Of a stretch of DNA of 64,000 nt, positions 40,621 through 53,066 are shown in pieces. The DNA comes from Hydractinia symbiolongicarpus (Eukaryota > Cnidaria > Hydrozoa > Anthoathecata > Hydractiniidae). Both the position numbers and the translations under genes were made by a program. Location: contig NC_079880.1 of NCBI RefSeq assembly GCF_029227915.1, forward strand, positions 1,552,001 to 1,616,000, in the 5' to 3' direction. Below the pieces are notes generated by a model. That model was given only the letters and a program-made list of their open reading frames with translations. It had not been told where the DNA came from and ran no database searches. Each line of letters starts with the position of its first letter. Positions within the stretch are counted from its first letter, which is position 1.

Positions 40621-43600
40621 ATTTAAAAAATCGTTCGGGAAATGAGTTTACTCCCTGGGTACTTTCTTTGTATACTTTTGATTATACGGACCGAGTCCGG
40701 GGTTTACGGGAAATGGTGGGTTTTCGTTTGCTGGCGATTAAACTTTTTTTATTCAGCGTCTCATCAAAAATAAAAACATTTTTGAAAACTACAAGTCTCA
40801 TGCGTTTTAGTGGTGAAAAAATAAATTAAAAAATGGTTCGGGAAATGAGTTTACTCCCTGGGTACTATCTTTGTATACTTTTGACTATACGGGCCAAGCC
40901 CGGGATTTACGGGAAATCTCGGGTTTTCGTTTGCCGGCGATTAAACCTCTTTCATTAAGCGTCTCATCAAAAATGAAAACATTTTTGAAAACTACAAGTC
41001 TCATGGGCTTAAGTGGTGAAATAATAATTTAAAAAATCGTTTGGGAAATAAATTTACTCCCTGGGTACTTTCTTTGTATACTTTTGACTATACAGGCCGA
41101 GTACGGGATTTACGGGAAATCGCAGGTTTTCGTTTGCCGGCGATTAAACTTCTTTTATTCAGCGTCTCATCAAAAATGAAAACATTTTTAAAAACTACAA
41201 GTCTCATGGGCTTTAGTGGTGAAATAATAATTTAAAAAATCGTTTGGGAAATGAGTTTACTCCCTGGGTACTTTCTTTGTATACTTTTGACTATACGGGC
41301 CGAGTACGGGATTTCCGGGAAATCGCAGGTTTTCGTTTGCCGGCGATTAAACTTCTTTTATTCAGCGTCTCATCAAAAATGAAAAGATTTTTGAAAACTA
41401 CAAGTCTCATGCGTTTTAGTGGGGAAAAAATAATTTAAAAAATCGTTAGGGAAATGAGTTTACTCACTGGGTACTTTCCTTGTATATTTTTGACTATACG
41501 GGCCGAGACCGGGATTTACGGGAAATTGCGGGTTTTCGTTTGCCGGCGATTAAACTTCTTTTATTCAGCGTCTCATCAAAAATGAAAACATTTTTAAAAA
41601 CTACAAGTCTCATGGGCTTTAGTGGTGAAATAATAATTTAAAAAATCGTTCGGGAAATGAGTTTACTCCCTGGGTACTTTCTTTGTATACTTTTGACTAT
41701 ACGGGCCGAGTCCGGGATTTACGGGAAATCGCAGGTTTTCGTTTGCCGGCGATTAAACTTCTTTCATTCAACGTCTCATCAAAAATGAAAACATTTTTGA
41801 AAACTACAAGTCTCATGCGTTTTAGTGGTGAAAAGATAATTTAAAAAATCGTTCGGGAAATGGTTTTACCCCCTGGGTACTTTCTTTGTATACTTTTGAT
41901 TATACGGACCGAGTCCGGGGTTTACGGGAAATGGCGGGTTTTCGTTTGCTGGCGATTAAACTTCTTTTATTCAGCGTCTCATCAAAAATAAAAACATTTT
42001 TGAAAACTACAAGTTTCATGCGTTTTAGTGGTGAAAAGATAATTTAAAAAATCGTTTTGGAAATGAGTTTACTCACAGAGTACTTTCTTTGTATACATTC
42101 GACTATACCGGCCAAGCCCGGGATTTACGGGAAATCGCGGGTTTTCGTTTGCCGGCGATTAAACTTCATTTATTCAGCGTCTCTTCAAAAATGAAAACAT
42201 TTTTAAAAACTACAAGTCTCATGCGTCTTAGTGGTGAAAAAGTAATTTAAATAATCGTTCGGGAAATGAGTTTACTCCCTGGGTACTTTCTTTGTATACT
42301 TTTGACTATACGGGCCGAGTACGGGATTTACGGGAAATCGCAGGTTTTCGTTTGCCGGCGATTTAACTTCTTTTATTCAGCGTCTCATCAAAAATGAAAA
42401 CATTTTTAAAAACTACAAGTCTCATGGGCTTTTGTGGTGAAATAATAATTCAAAAAATCGTTTCGGAAATTAGTTTACTCCCTGGGTACTTTCTTTGTAT
42501 ACTTTTGACTATACGGGCCGAGTCCGGGATTTACGGGAAATCGCAGGTTTTCGTTTGCCGGCGATTAAACTTCTTTTATTCAGCGTCTCATCAAAAATGA
42601 AAACATTTTTGAAAACTACAAGTCTCATGCGTTTTAGTGGGGAAAAAATAATTTAAAAAATCGTTAGGGAAATGAGTTTACTCACTGGGTACTTTCCTTG
42701 TATACTTTTGACTATACGGGCCGAGACCGGGATTTACGGGAAATTGCGGGTTTTCGTTTGCCGGCGATTAAACTTCTTTTATTCAGCGTCTCATCAAAAA
42801 TGAAAACATTTTTAAAAACTACAAGTCTTATGGGCTTTAGTGGTGAAATAATAATTTGAAAAATCGTTCGGGAAATGAGTTTACTCCCTGGGTACTTTCT
42901 TTGTATACTTTTGACTATACGGGCCGAGTCCGGGATTTACGGGAAATCGCAGGTTTTCGTTTGCCGGCGATTAAACTTCTTTCATTCAACGTCTCATCAA
43001 AAATGAAAACATTTTTGAAAACTACAAGTTTCATGCGTTTTAGTGGTGAAAAAATAATTTAAAAAATCGTTCGGGAAATGAGTTTACTCCCTGGGTACTT
43101 TCTTTGTATACTTTTGATTATACGGACCGAGTCCGGGGTTTACGGGAAATGGTGGGTTTTCGTTTGCTGGCGATTAAACTTTTTTTATTCAGCGTCTCAT
43201 CAAAAATAAAAACATTTTTGAAAACTACAAGTCTCATGCGTTTTAGTGGTGAAAAAATAAATTAAAAAATGGTTCGGGAAATGAGTTTACTCCCTGGGTA
43301 CTATCTTTGTATACTTTTGACTATACGGGCCAAGCCCGGGATTTACGGGAAATCTCGGGTTTTCGTTTGCCGGCGATTAAACCTCTTTCATTAAGCGTCT
43401 CATCAAAAATGAAAACATTTTTGAAAACTACAAGTCTCATGGGCTTAAGTGGTGAAATAATAATTTAAAAAATCGTTTGGGAAATAAATTTACTCCCTGG
43501 GTACTTTCTTTGTATACTTTTGACTATACAGGCCGAGTACGGGATTTACGGGAAATCGCAGGTTTTCGTTTGCCGGCGATTAAACTTCTTTTATTCAGCG

Positions 43601-44830
43601 TCTCATCAAAAATGAAAACATTTTTAAAAACTACAAGTCTCATGGGCTTTAGTGGTGAAATAATAATTTAAAAAATCGTTTGGGAAATGAGTTTACTCCC
43701 TGGGTACTTTCTTTGTATACTTTTGACTATACGGGCCGAGTACGGGATTTCCGGGAAATCGCAGGTTTTCGTTTGCCGGCGATTAAACTTCTTTTATTCA
43801 GCGTCTCATCAAAAATGAAAACATTTTTGAAAACTACAAGTCTCATGCGTTTTAGTGGGGAAAAAATAATTTAAAAAATCGTTAGGGAAATGAGTTTACT
43901 CACTGGGTACTTTCCTTGTATATTTTTGACTATACGGGCCGAGACCGGGATTTACGGGAAATTGCGGGTTTTCGTTTGCCGGCGATTAAACTTCTTTTAT
44001 TCAGCGTCTCATCAAAAATGAAAACATTTTTAAAAACTACAAGTCTCATGGGCTTTAGTGGTGAAATAATAATTTAAAAAATCGTTCGGGAAATGAGTTT
44101 ACTCCCTGGGTACTTTCTTTGTATACTTTTGACTATACGGGCCGAGTCCGGGATTTACGGGAAATCGCAGGTTTTCGTTTGCCGGCGATTAAACTTCTTT
44201 CATTCAACGTCTCATCAAAAATGAAAACATTTTTAAAAACTACAAGTCTCATGCGTTTTAGTGGTGAAAAGATAATTTAAAAAATCGTTCGGGAAATGAG
44301 TTTACCCCCTGGGTACTTTCTTTGTATACTTTTGATTATACGGACCGAGTCCGGGGTTTACGGGAAATGGCGGGTTTTCGTTTGCTGGTGATTAAACTTC
44401 TTTTATTCAGCGTCTCATCAAAAATAAAAACATTTTTGAAAACTACAAGTTTCATGCGTTTTAGTGGTGAAAAGATAATTTAAAAAATCGTTTTGGAAAT
44501 GAGTTTACTCACAGAGTACTTTCTTTGTATACATTCGACTATACCGGCCAAGCCCGGGATTTACGGGAAATCGCGGGTTTTCGTTTGCCGGCGATTAAAC
44601 TTCATTTATTCAGCGTCTCTTCAAAAATGAAAACATTTTTAAAAACTACAAGTCTCATGCGTCTTAGTGGTGAAAAAGTAATTTAAATAATCGTTCGGGA
44701 AATGAGTTTACTCCCTGGGTACTTTCTTTGTATACTTTTGACTATACGGGCCGAGTAGGGGATTTACGGGAAATCGCAGGTTTTCGTTTGCCGGCGATTA
44801 AACTTCTTTTATTCAGCGTCTCATCAAAAA
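40620..44830 (+). repeat. Satellite block 11: 12-monomer higher-order repeat, 2,436 bp, about 1.7 copies
   Basis: Equivalent points 41,041 and 43,477, 41,244 and 43,680, and the GGTGGGTTTTCG variants near 40.72 and 43.15 kb are 2,436 bp apart. Shared private variants include GAAATAAATTTACTCCC, GACTATACAGGCCGAG, GGGATTTCCGGG, TTGTATATTTTTGAC, CACAGAGTACTTTC and GCGTCTTAGTGG. The match stops near 42.39/44.83 kb. Confidence 0.85.
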
Positions 44831-45846
44831 TGAAAACATTTTTGAAAACTACAAGTCTCATGCGTTTTAGTGGTGAAAAAATAATTTAAAAAATCGTTAA
44901 GGAAATGAGCTTACTCACTGGGTACTTTCCTTGTATACTTTTGACTATACGGGCCGAGACCGGGATTTACGGGAAATTGCGGGTTTTCGTTTGCCGGCGA
45001 TTAAACTTCTTTTATTCAGCGTCTCATCAAAAATGAAAACATTTTTAAAAACTACAAGTCTCATGGGCTTTAGTGGTGAAATAATAATTTAAAAAATCGT
45101 TTGGGAAATGAGTTTACTCCCTGGGTACTTTCTTTGTATACTTTTGACTATACGGGCCAAGCCCGGGATTTACGCGAAATCTCGGGTTTTCGTTTGCCGG
45201 CGATTAAACCTCTTTTATTAAGCGTCTCATCAAAAATGAAAACATTTTTGAAAACTGCAAGTCTCATGCGTTTTAGTGTTGAAAAAATAAATTAAAAAAT
45301 CGTTCTGGAAATGAGTTTACTCACAGGGTACTTTCTTTGTATACATTCGATTATACGGGCCAAGCCCGGGATTTACGGGAAATCGCGGGTTTTGGTTTTC
45401 CGGCGATTAAACCTCTTTCATTAAGCGTCTCATCAAAAATGAAAGCATTTTTGAAAACTACAAGTCTCATGCGTTTTAGTGGTGAAAAAAAAATTTAAAA
45501 AATCGTTCGGGAAATGAGTTTACTCCCTGGAAACTTTCTTTGTATACATTCGACTATACGGGCCATGCCCAGGATTTACGGGAAATCGCGGGATTTCGTT
45601 TGCCGGCCATTAAACCTCTTTTATTAAGCGTCTCATCAAAAATGAAAACATTTTTGAAAACTGCAAGTCTCATGCGTTTTAGTGGTGAAAAGGTAATTGA
45701 AAAAATCGTTTCGGAAATGAGTTTACTCACAGGGTACTTTCTTTGTATGCATTCGACTATACGGGCCAAGCCCGGGATTTACGGGAAATCGCGGGTTTTC
45801 GTTTGCCGGCGATTATACAACTTTCATTAAGCGTCTCATCAAAAAT

Positions 45847-45870
45847 GAAAACATTTCTGAAAACATTTTT
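45847..45870 (+). repeat. 12-bp direct duplication inside a monomer
   Basis: GAAAACATTTCT (45,847-45,858) is followed directly by GAAAACATTTTT (45,859-45,870), whereas the normal monomer has the segment once. The duplicated piece covers the loop and downstream arm of the monomer's hairpin, which suggests replication slippage there. The same lesion recurs 2,651 bp downstream. Confidence 0.9.
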
Positions 45871-48497
45871 GAAAACTACAAGTCTCATGCGTTTTAGTGG
45901 TGAAAAAATAATTTAAAAAATCGTTCGGGAAATGAGTTTACTCCCTGGGTACTTTCTTTGTATACTTTTGACTATACGGGCCGAGTCCGGGATTTACGGG
46001 AAATCGCAGGTTTTCGTTTGCCGGCGATTAAACTTCTTTCATTCAGCGTCTCACCAAAAATGAAAACATTTTTGAAAACTACAAGTCTCATGCGTTTTAG
46101 TGGTGAAAAAATAAATTAAAAAATGGTTCGGGAAATGAGTTTACTCCCTGGGTACTATCTTTGTATACTTTTGACTATACGGGCCAAGCCCGGGATTTAC
46201 GGGAAATCTCGGGTTTTCGTTTGCCGGCGATTAAACCTCTTTCATTAAGCGTCTCATCAAAAATGAAAACATTTTGGAAAACTACAAGTCTCATGGGCTT
46301 AAGTGGTGAAATAATAATTTAAAAAATCGTTTGGGAAATAAGTTTACTCCCTGGGTACTTTCTTTGTATACTTTTGACTATACGGGCCGAGTACGGGATT
46401 TACGGGAAATCGCAGGTTTTCGTTTGCCGGCGATTAAACTTCTTTTATTCAGCGTCTCATCAAAAATGAAAACATTTTTAAAAACTACAAGTCTCATGGG
46501 CTTTAGTGGTGAAATAATAATTTAAAAAATCGTTTGGGAAATGAGTTTACTCCCTGGGTACTTTCTTTGTATACTTTTGACTATACGGGCCGAGTACGGG
46601 ATTTACGGGAAATCGCAGGTTTTCGTTTGCCGGCGATTAAACTTCTTTTATTCAGCGTCTCATCAAAAATGAAAACATTTTTGAAAACTACAAGTCTCAT
46701 GCGTTTTAGTGGGGAAAAAATAATTTAAAAAATCGTTAGGGAAATGAGTTTACTCACTGGGTACTTTCCTTGTATACTTTTGACTATACGGGCCGAGACC
46801 GGGATTTACGGGAAATTGCGGGTTTTCGTTTGCCGGCGATTAAACTTCTTTTATTCAGCGTCTCATCAAAAATGAAAACATTTTTAAAAACTACAAGTCT
46901 CATGGGCTTTAGTGGTGAAATAATAATTTAAAAAATCGTTCGGGAAATGAGTTTACTCCCTGGGTACTTTCTTTGTATACTTTTGACTATACGGGCCGAG
47001 TCCGGGATTCACGGGAAATCGCAGGTTTTCGTTTGCCGGCGATTAAACTTCTTTCATTCAACGTCTCATCAAAAATGAAAACATTTTTAAAAACTACAAG
47101 TCTCATGCGTTTTAGTGGTGAAAAAATAATTTAAAAAATCGTTCGGGAAATGAGTTTACCCCCTGGGTACTTTCTTTGTATACTTTTGATTATACGGACC
47201 GAGTCCGGGGTTTACGGGAAATGGCGGGTTTTCGTTTGCTGGCGATTAAACTTCTTTTATTCAGCGTCTCATCAAAAATAAAAACATTTTTGAAAACTAC
47301 AAGTTTCATGCGTTTTAGTGGTGAAAAGATAATTTAAAAAATCGTTTTGGAAATGAGTTTACTCACAGAGTACTTTCTTTGTATACATTCGACTATACCG
47401 GCCAAGCCCGGGATTTACGGGAAATCGCGGGTTTTCGTTTGTCGGCGATTAAACTGTATTTATTCAGCGTCTCATCAAAAATGAAAACATTTTTAAAAAC
47501 TACAAGTCTCATGCGATTTAGTGGTGAAAAAGTAATTTAAATAATCGTTCGGGAAATGAGTTTGCTCCCTGGGTACTTTCTTTGTATACTTTTGACTATA
47601 CGGGCCGAGTACGGGATTTACGGGAAATCGCAGGTTTTCGTTTGCCGGCGATTAAACTTCTTTTATTCAGCGTCTCATCAAAAATGAAAACATTTTTAAA
47701 AACTACAAGTCTCATGGGCTTTAGTGGTGAAATAATAATTTAAAAAATCGTTTGGGAAATGAGTTTACTCCCTGGGTACTTTCTTTGTATACTTTTGACT
47801 ATACGGGCCAAGCCCGGGATTTACGGGAAATCTCGTGTTTTCGTTTGCCGGCGATTAAACCTCTTTCATTAAGCGTCTCATCAAAAATGAAAACATTTTT
47901 GAAAACTGCAAGTCTCATGCGTTTTAGTGTTGAAAAAATAAATTAAAAAATCGTTCTGGAAATGAGTTTACTCACAGGGTACTTTCTTTGTATACATTCG
48001 ATTATACGGGCCAAGCCCGGGATTTACAGGAAATCGCGGGTTTTGGTTTTCCGGCGATTAAACCTCTTTCATTAAGCGTCTCATCAAAAATGAAAACATT
48101 TTTGAAAACTACAAGTCTCATGCGTTTTAGTGGTGAAAAAAAAATTTAAAAAATCGTTCGGGAAATGAGTTTACTCCCTGGAAACTTTCTTTGTATACAT
48201 TCGACTATACGGGCCATGCCCGGGATTTACGGAAAATCGCGGGATTTCGTTTGCCGGCGATTAAACCTCTTTTATTAAGCGTCTCATCAAAAATGAAAAC
48301 ATTTTTGAAAACTGCAAGTCTCATGCGTTTTAGTGGTGAAAAGGTAATTGAAAAACTCGTTTCGGAAATGAGTTTACTCACAGGGTACTTTCTTTGTATG
48401 CATTCGACTATACGGGCCAAGCCCGGGATTTACGGGAAATCGCGGGTTTTCGTTTGCCGGCGATTATACAACTTTCATTAAGCGTCTCATCAAAAAT

Positions 48498-48521
48498 GAA
48501 AACATTTCTGAAAACATTTTT
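48498..48521 (+). repeat. 12-bp direct duplication, second copy
   Basis: This is the same GAAAACATTTCT / GAAAACATTTTT tandem pair as at 45.85 kb, inherited through the 2,651-bp duplication. It is a useful private marker of this higher-order unit. Confidence 0.9.
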
Positions 48522-50612
48522 GAAAACTACAAGTCTCATGCGTTTTAGTGGTGAAAAAATAATTTAAAAAATCGTTCGGGAAATGAGTTTACTCCCTGGG
48601 TACTTTCTTTGTATACTTTTGACTATACGGGCCGAGTCCGGGATTTACGGGAAATCGCAGGTTTTCGTTTGCCGGCGATTAAACTTCTTTCATTCAGCGT
48701 CTCATCAAAAATGAAAACATTTTTGAAAACTACAAGTCTCATGCGTTTTAGTGGTGAAAAGATAATTTAAAAAATCGTTTTGGAAATGAGTTTACTCACA
48801 GGGTACTTTCTTTGTATACATTCGACTATATCGGCCAAGCCCGGGATTTACGGAAAATCGCGGGTTTTCGTTTGCCGGCGATTAAACTTCTTTTATTCAG
48901 CGTCTCATCAAAAATGAAAACATTTTTGAAAACTACAAGTCTCATGCGTTTTAGTGGTGAAAAAATAATTTAAAAAATCGTTAGGGAAATGAGTTTACTC
49001 ACTGGGTACTTTCCTTGTATACTTTTGACTATACGGGCCGAGACCGGGATTTATGGGAAATTGCGGGTTTTCGTTTGCCGGCGATTAAACTTCTTTTATT
49101 CAGCGTCTCATCAAAAATGAAAACATTTTTAAAAACTACAAGTCTCATGGGCTTTAGTGGTGAAATAATAATTTAAAAAATCGTTTGGGAAATGAGTTTA
49201 CTCCCTGGGTACTTTCTTTGTATACTTTTGACTATACGGGCCGAGTCCGGGATTTACGGGAAATTGCGGGTTCTCGTTTGCCGGCGATTAAACTTCTTTT
49301 ATTCAGCGTCTCATCAAAAATGAAAACATTTTAAAAAACTACAAGTCTCATGGGCTTTTGTGGTGAAATAATAATTCAAAAAATCGTTTGGGAAATTAGT
49401 TTACTCCCTGGGTACTTTCTTTGTATACTTTTGACTATACGGGCCAAGCCCGGGATTTACGGGAAATCGCAGGTTTTCGTTTGCCGGCGATTAAACCTCT
49501 TTCATTAAGCGTCTCATCAAAAATGAAAACATTTTTGAAAACTACAAGTCTCATGCATTTTAGTGTTGAAAAAATAAATTAAAAAATCGTTCTGGAAATG
49601 AGTTTACTCACAGGGTACTTTCTTTGTATACATTCGATTATACGGGCCAAGCCCGGGATTTACGGGAAATCGCGGGTTTTGGTTTTCCGGCGATTAAACC
49701 TCTTTCATTAAGCGTCTCATCAAAAATGAAAACATTTTTGAAAACTACAAGTCTCATGCGTTTTAGTGGTGAAAAAATAATTTAAAAAATCGTTCGGGAA
49801 ATGAGTTTACCCCCTGGGTACTTTCTTTGTATACTTTTGATTATACGGACCGAGTCCGGGGTTTACGGGAAATGGCGGGTTTTCGTTTGCTGGCGATTAA
49901 ACTTCTTTTATTCAGCGTCTCATCAAAAATAAAAACATTTTTGAAAACTACAAGTTTCATGCGTTTTAGTGGTGAAAAGATAATTTAAAAAATCGTTTTG
50001 GAAATGAGTTTACTCACAGTGTACTTTCTTTGTTTACATTCGACTATACCGGCCAAGCCCGGGATTTACGGGAAATCGCGGGTTTTCGTTTGCCGGCGAT
50101 TAAACTTCATTTATTCAGCGTCTCATCAAAAATGAAAACATTTTTAAAAACTACAAGTCTCATGCGTTTTAGTGGTGAAAAAGTAATTTAAATAATCGTT
50201 CGGGAAATGAGTTTACTCCCTGGTTACTTTCTTTGTATACTTTTGACTATACGGGCCGAGTACGGGATTTACGGGAAATCGCAGGATTTCGTTTGCCGGC
50301 GATTAAACTTCTTTTATTCAGCGTCTCATCAAAAATGAAAACATTTTTGAAAACTACAAGTCTCATGCGTTTTAGTGGTGAAAAAATAATTTAAAAAATC
50401 GTTAGGGAAATGAGTTTACTCACTGATTACTTTCCTTGTATACTTTTGACTATACGGGCCGAGACCGGGATTTACGGGAAATTGCGGGTTTTCGTTTGCC
50501 GGCGATTAAACTTCTTTTATTCAGCGTCTCATCAAAAATGAAAACATTTTTAAAAACTACAAGTCTCATGGGCTTTAGTGGTGAAATAATAATTTAAAAA
50601 ATCGTTTGGGAA

Positions 50613-53066
50613 ATGAGTTTACTCCCTGGGTACTTTCTTTTAAACATGGAAATAAGTGACACAGATTTCGAAAACTTCATTTCAACATACGACCTCCATA
50701 GACTAATCAAATCACCAACCTGCTTTAAGTCAAGTACTTCGCCTTCTTGCATTGATCACATATTAACAAATCAACCAAATTTCTTTAAAAATAGTGTAAC
50801 AATCGAAACTGGCATATCAGATTGGCATTTATTTGTTGGAAGTGTGATGAAAATGAACGTGATTAAAGGCGACCCAATTGTGAAACACTACAGAAATTAC
50901 AACAAAATTGACTACTTTGATTTTGAAAGAACATTATCAATGAACTTTTTGAAATTACTTGAGAACAATTACGACTTTAACCAATTCAATTTATGCATCA
51001 CGTCTACGCTAAACCATTTTGCACCATTGAAAAAGAAAATACTAAGATTCAATAACGCACCTTTTATCATCAAGGAGCATCGCAAAGCTATTATGCACAG
51101 ATCCAAACTTCGTCGCATATATAACAAATCACGATCAAAAGAAAATTGGTCCAACTTCACTAGACAGAGAAACTACTGTGTTTCCTTATTAGGAAAAACC
51201 AGACGTTCGTATTTCAAGGGTTTACGTATGACAAGCATTACTGATAATAAAAAGTTCTGGAAGTCTGTCAAGCCATTGTTTTCAAACGTTAGTTATAACA
51301 CCAACAAAATTATGTTAATCGAGAAAGAAAAGATAGTCACCGACGAACAAAAATTATGCAAAATCTTCAATGAATATTACACCAACATCACGAAAAATTT
51401 ACCAATCAAACCAAACGATGATACACATACAGCAACCATTCACGATGCAATCCACTCGTATACTAATCACATCAGTATTTTGAAAATTCGTGAAAATGTG
51501 GGTTATGATGAAAAGTTCTATTTTTCGCTGGTTGAACAGCCTGATGTTCTCAAAGTCATCAAAGACATGGATGCAAAGAAATCTTCTGTTAGTGGTGATT
51601 TTCCAGTTTTTATGTTGAAAAAGTTTATTCATATCTTTGTTCCTATCCTCACTAATATTATAAATTTCTGTTTACAGTCTAATATTTTTCCTGATGATTT
51701 AAAACTTGCAGAGGTTATACCTGTTTTTAAGAAGGATGACTGTATTGATAAGGAGAACTATAGACCTGTTAGCTTGCTTCCCTGTTTATCAAAGGTTTTT
51801 GAAAGAATTATTCTTAATCAAATGCACACTTTTATGCATGACAAACTCAACCCTCATCTATCAGGCTTCAGAAAGGGTTATAATACACAATATGCTCTCA
51901 TTCGAATGATTGAACAATGGAAATGCACACTTGATAATAAGGGTGTAGTTGGAGCAGTGCTAATGGACCTTTCAAAAGCTTTTGATACTATCAACCATGA
52001 TTTGCTTATTGCAAAGCTGCATGCCTATGGTTTTTCTGAATCTTCTTTATTATTTATTCACTCATACTTGAAAAATCGTTTTCAGAGAACCAGAATAAAT
52101 TCTTCTTTTAGCGAATGGCTTCCTCTTCAAGTTGGAGTTCCACAAGGATCAATCTTAGGACCTCCTTTCTTCAATTATTCTATAAACGATTTATTCTGGT
52201 TCATTATTCAATCATCCCTTTGTAACTTTGCAGATGATAACACCTTATATGCTTGTGAAAATTCATTAGAAGATGTAAAACAAACACTGCTTACTAATTT
52301 GGTCATAGTTAATAATTGGTTTTATGAAAATTACTTAGCAATAAATTTGAAAAAGTATCAATATATTGTATTAGGTCATCACGATGAAAGTTTGATATTT
52401 AACCATTTGAAAATTGCGTGTAAATCGTCTGTAGTGCTTCTTGGTGTTACGATTGACTCGAGACTAAACTTTCATTCGCATGTCAAAAACATCTGTAATA
52501 AGGCTAGTAGGAAACTCAACGTGCTTCAAAGGATATCTTCCTTTTTGACACCCAAGATGAAGCGTTTTCTCTTCAATTCATTTATTTTGTCTCAGTTTTC
52601 TTACTGTCCCTTAGTATGGATGTTTTGTGGAAAAGTTGCGAATAATCGAATCAATCGTATTCATGAACGTTGTCTAAGAATCATACAGGACGATATAAAG
52701 GGCAGTTACGATGAACTTTTATTTTTATGTAATGTTAAAAATATTCACATCATCAATTTACAGAATTTAATGAAAGAGGTTTACAAATTTTTAAATGGAT
52801 TGTCACCTCTATATATGAACGAGATATTTTCTGTTAGGGAAAACAGGTACAACCTTCGTTGCTTTAATTTGATCAGGCGACCAACTTGTCGGACAACGTA
52901 CTATGGCTTAAATACTTTATCAAATATTGCAGGGCAGCTATGGATATCTGTGCCTGACGCTACAAAGAATGCTCCTTCTCTCGAAGCCTTCCGTAGCTCA
53001 ATAAAATTTTGGGAAGGTGATGTTTGCACCTGTAAAATATGCATGGATATACCATACATATTTTAA
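50613..53066 (+). CDS. LINE ORF2 fragment: endonuclease C-terminus and reverse transcriptase (copy 1)
   Basis: Open frame of 817 codons. Residues 1-9 come from satellite sequence, codon 10 spans the junction, and element coding starts at N11. Retrotransposon proteins of this type nick target DNA and reverse-transcribe the element RNA from the nick. Residues 11-80 look like the tail of an AP-type endonuclease: the frame starts at the N of the usual G-D-F-N motif, with SCIDHILTN at 45-53 and SDWH at 69-72. The reverse transcriptase follows: YRPVSLLP at 383-390, motif A MDLSKAFD at 451-458 (D452), motif B GVPQGSILGP at 508-517, and motif C FADD at 539-542 (D541, D542). The usual GPLLFN is GPPFFN here. 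The C-terminus has CTCKIC at 805-810, a small Cys cluster common in this group. The catalytic set is complete but the endonuclease active site is mostly missing, so autonomous mobility is unlikely. The true start codon is unknown; the ATG lies in the satellite. Confidence 0.9.
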   Translation: MSLLPGYFLLNMEISDTDFENFISTYDLHRLIKSPTCFKSSTSPSCIDHILTNQPNFFKNSVTIETGISDWHLFVGSVMKMNVIKGDPIVKHYRNYNKIDYFDFERTLSMNFLKLLENNYDFNQFNLCITSTLNHFAPLKKKILRFNNAPFIIKEHRKAIMHRSKLRRIYNKSRSKENWSNFTRQRNYCVSLLGKTRRSYFKGLRMTSITDNKKFWKSVKPLFSNVSYNTNKIMLIEKEKIVTDEQKLCKIFNEYYTNITKNLPIKPNDDTHTATIHDAIHSYTNHISILKIRENVGYDEKFYFSLVEQPDVLKVIKDMDAKKSSVSGDFPVFMLKKFIHIFVPILTNIINFCLQSNIFPDDLKLAEVIPVFKKDDCIDKENYRPVSLLPCLSKVFERIILNQMHTFMHDKLNPHLSGFRKGYNTQYALIRMIEQWKCTLDNKGVVGAVLMDLSKAFDTINHDLLIAKLHAYGFSESSLLFIHSYLKNRFQRTRINSSFSEWLPLQVGVPQGSILGPPFFNYSINDLFWFIIQSSLCNFADDNTLYACENSLEDVKQTLLTNLVIVNNWFYENYLAINLKKYQYIVLGHHDESLIFNHLKIACKSSVVLLGVTIDSRLNFHSHVKNICNKASRKLNVLQRISSFLTPKMKRFLFNSFILSQFSYCPLVWMFCGKVANNRINRIHERCLRIIQDDIKGSYDELLFLCNVKNIHIINLQNLMKEVYKFLNGLSPLYMNEIFSVRENRYNLRCFNLIRRPTCRTTYYGLNTLSNIAGQLWISVPDATKNAPSLEAFRSSIKFWEGDVCTCKICMDIPYIF

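Larger units (their letters stand above)
45020..48760 (+). repeat. Satellite block 12: 1-kb tract repeated at a 13-monomer offset (2,651 bp)
   Basis: The tracts at about 45,020-46,105 and 47,670-48,755 match at an offset of 2,651 bp (45,101 and 47,752; 45,540 and 48,191). Shared private variants include GCGTTTTAGTGTTGAAAAAA, GGTTTTGGTTTTCCGGCG, CCCTGGAAACTTTC, GGGCCATGCCC and GCGATTATACAAC. The period is 13 x 203 plus 12, explained by a 12-bp internal duplication in one monomer. Loss of the TAA (AATTGAA) gives an incidental 96-codon frame, not a gene. Confidence 0.82.

Noticed and set aside
45343-45360. CENP-B-box-like motif in monomers with ATTCGATTATACGGG or ATTCGACTATACGGG
   Set aside because: TTCG and CGGG are separated by 6 bases, while the known box needs 7 with an A at a fixed place. 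The spacing is wrong, most type-C copies read CCGG instead of CGGG, and the commonest type-A monomer has TTTTGAC in place of TTCGAC. Not called.
45340-45365. RNA polymerase III B-box-like GTTCGANNCC resemblance (ATTCGACTATAC)
   Set aside because: The match is limited to TTCGA, the final CC is missing, and no A-box or tRNA-like fold is nearby.
50969-51632. Minus-strand open frames of 63 and 77 codons and a second plus-strand frame of 67 codons inside each retroelement
   Set aside because: They lie inside the 817-codon reverse-transcriptase frame, are duplicated with it at 56.8-57.7 kb and have no recognisable domain. They are shadows of the real frame.
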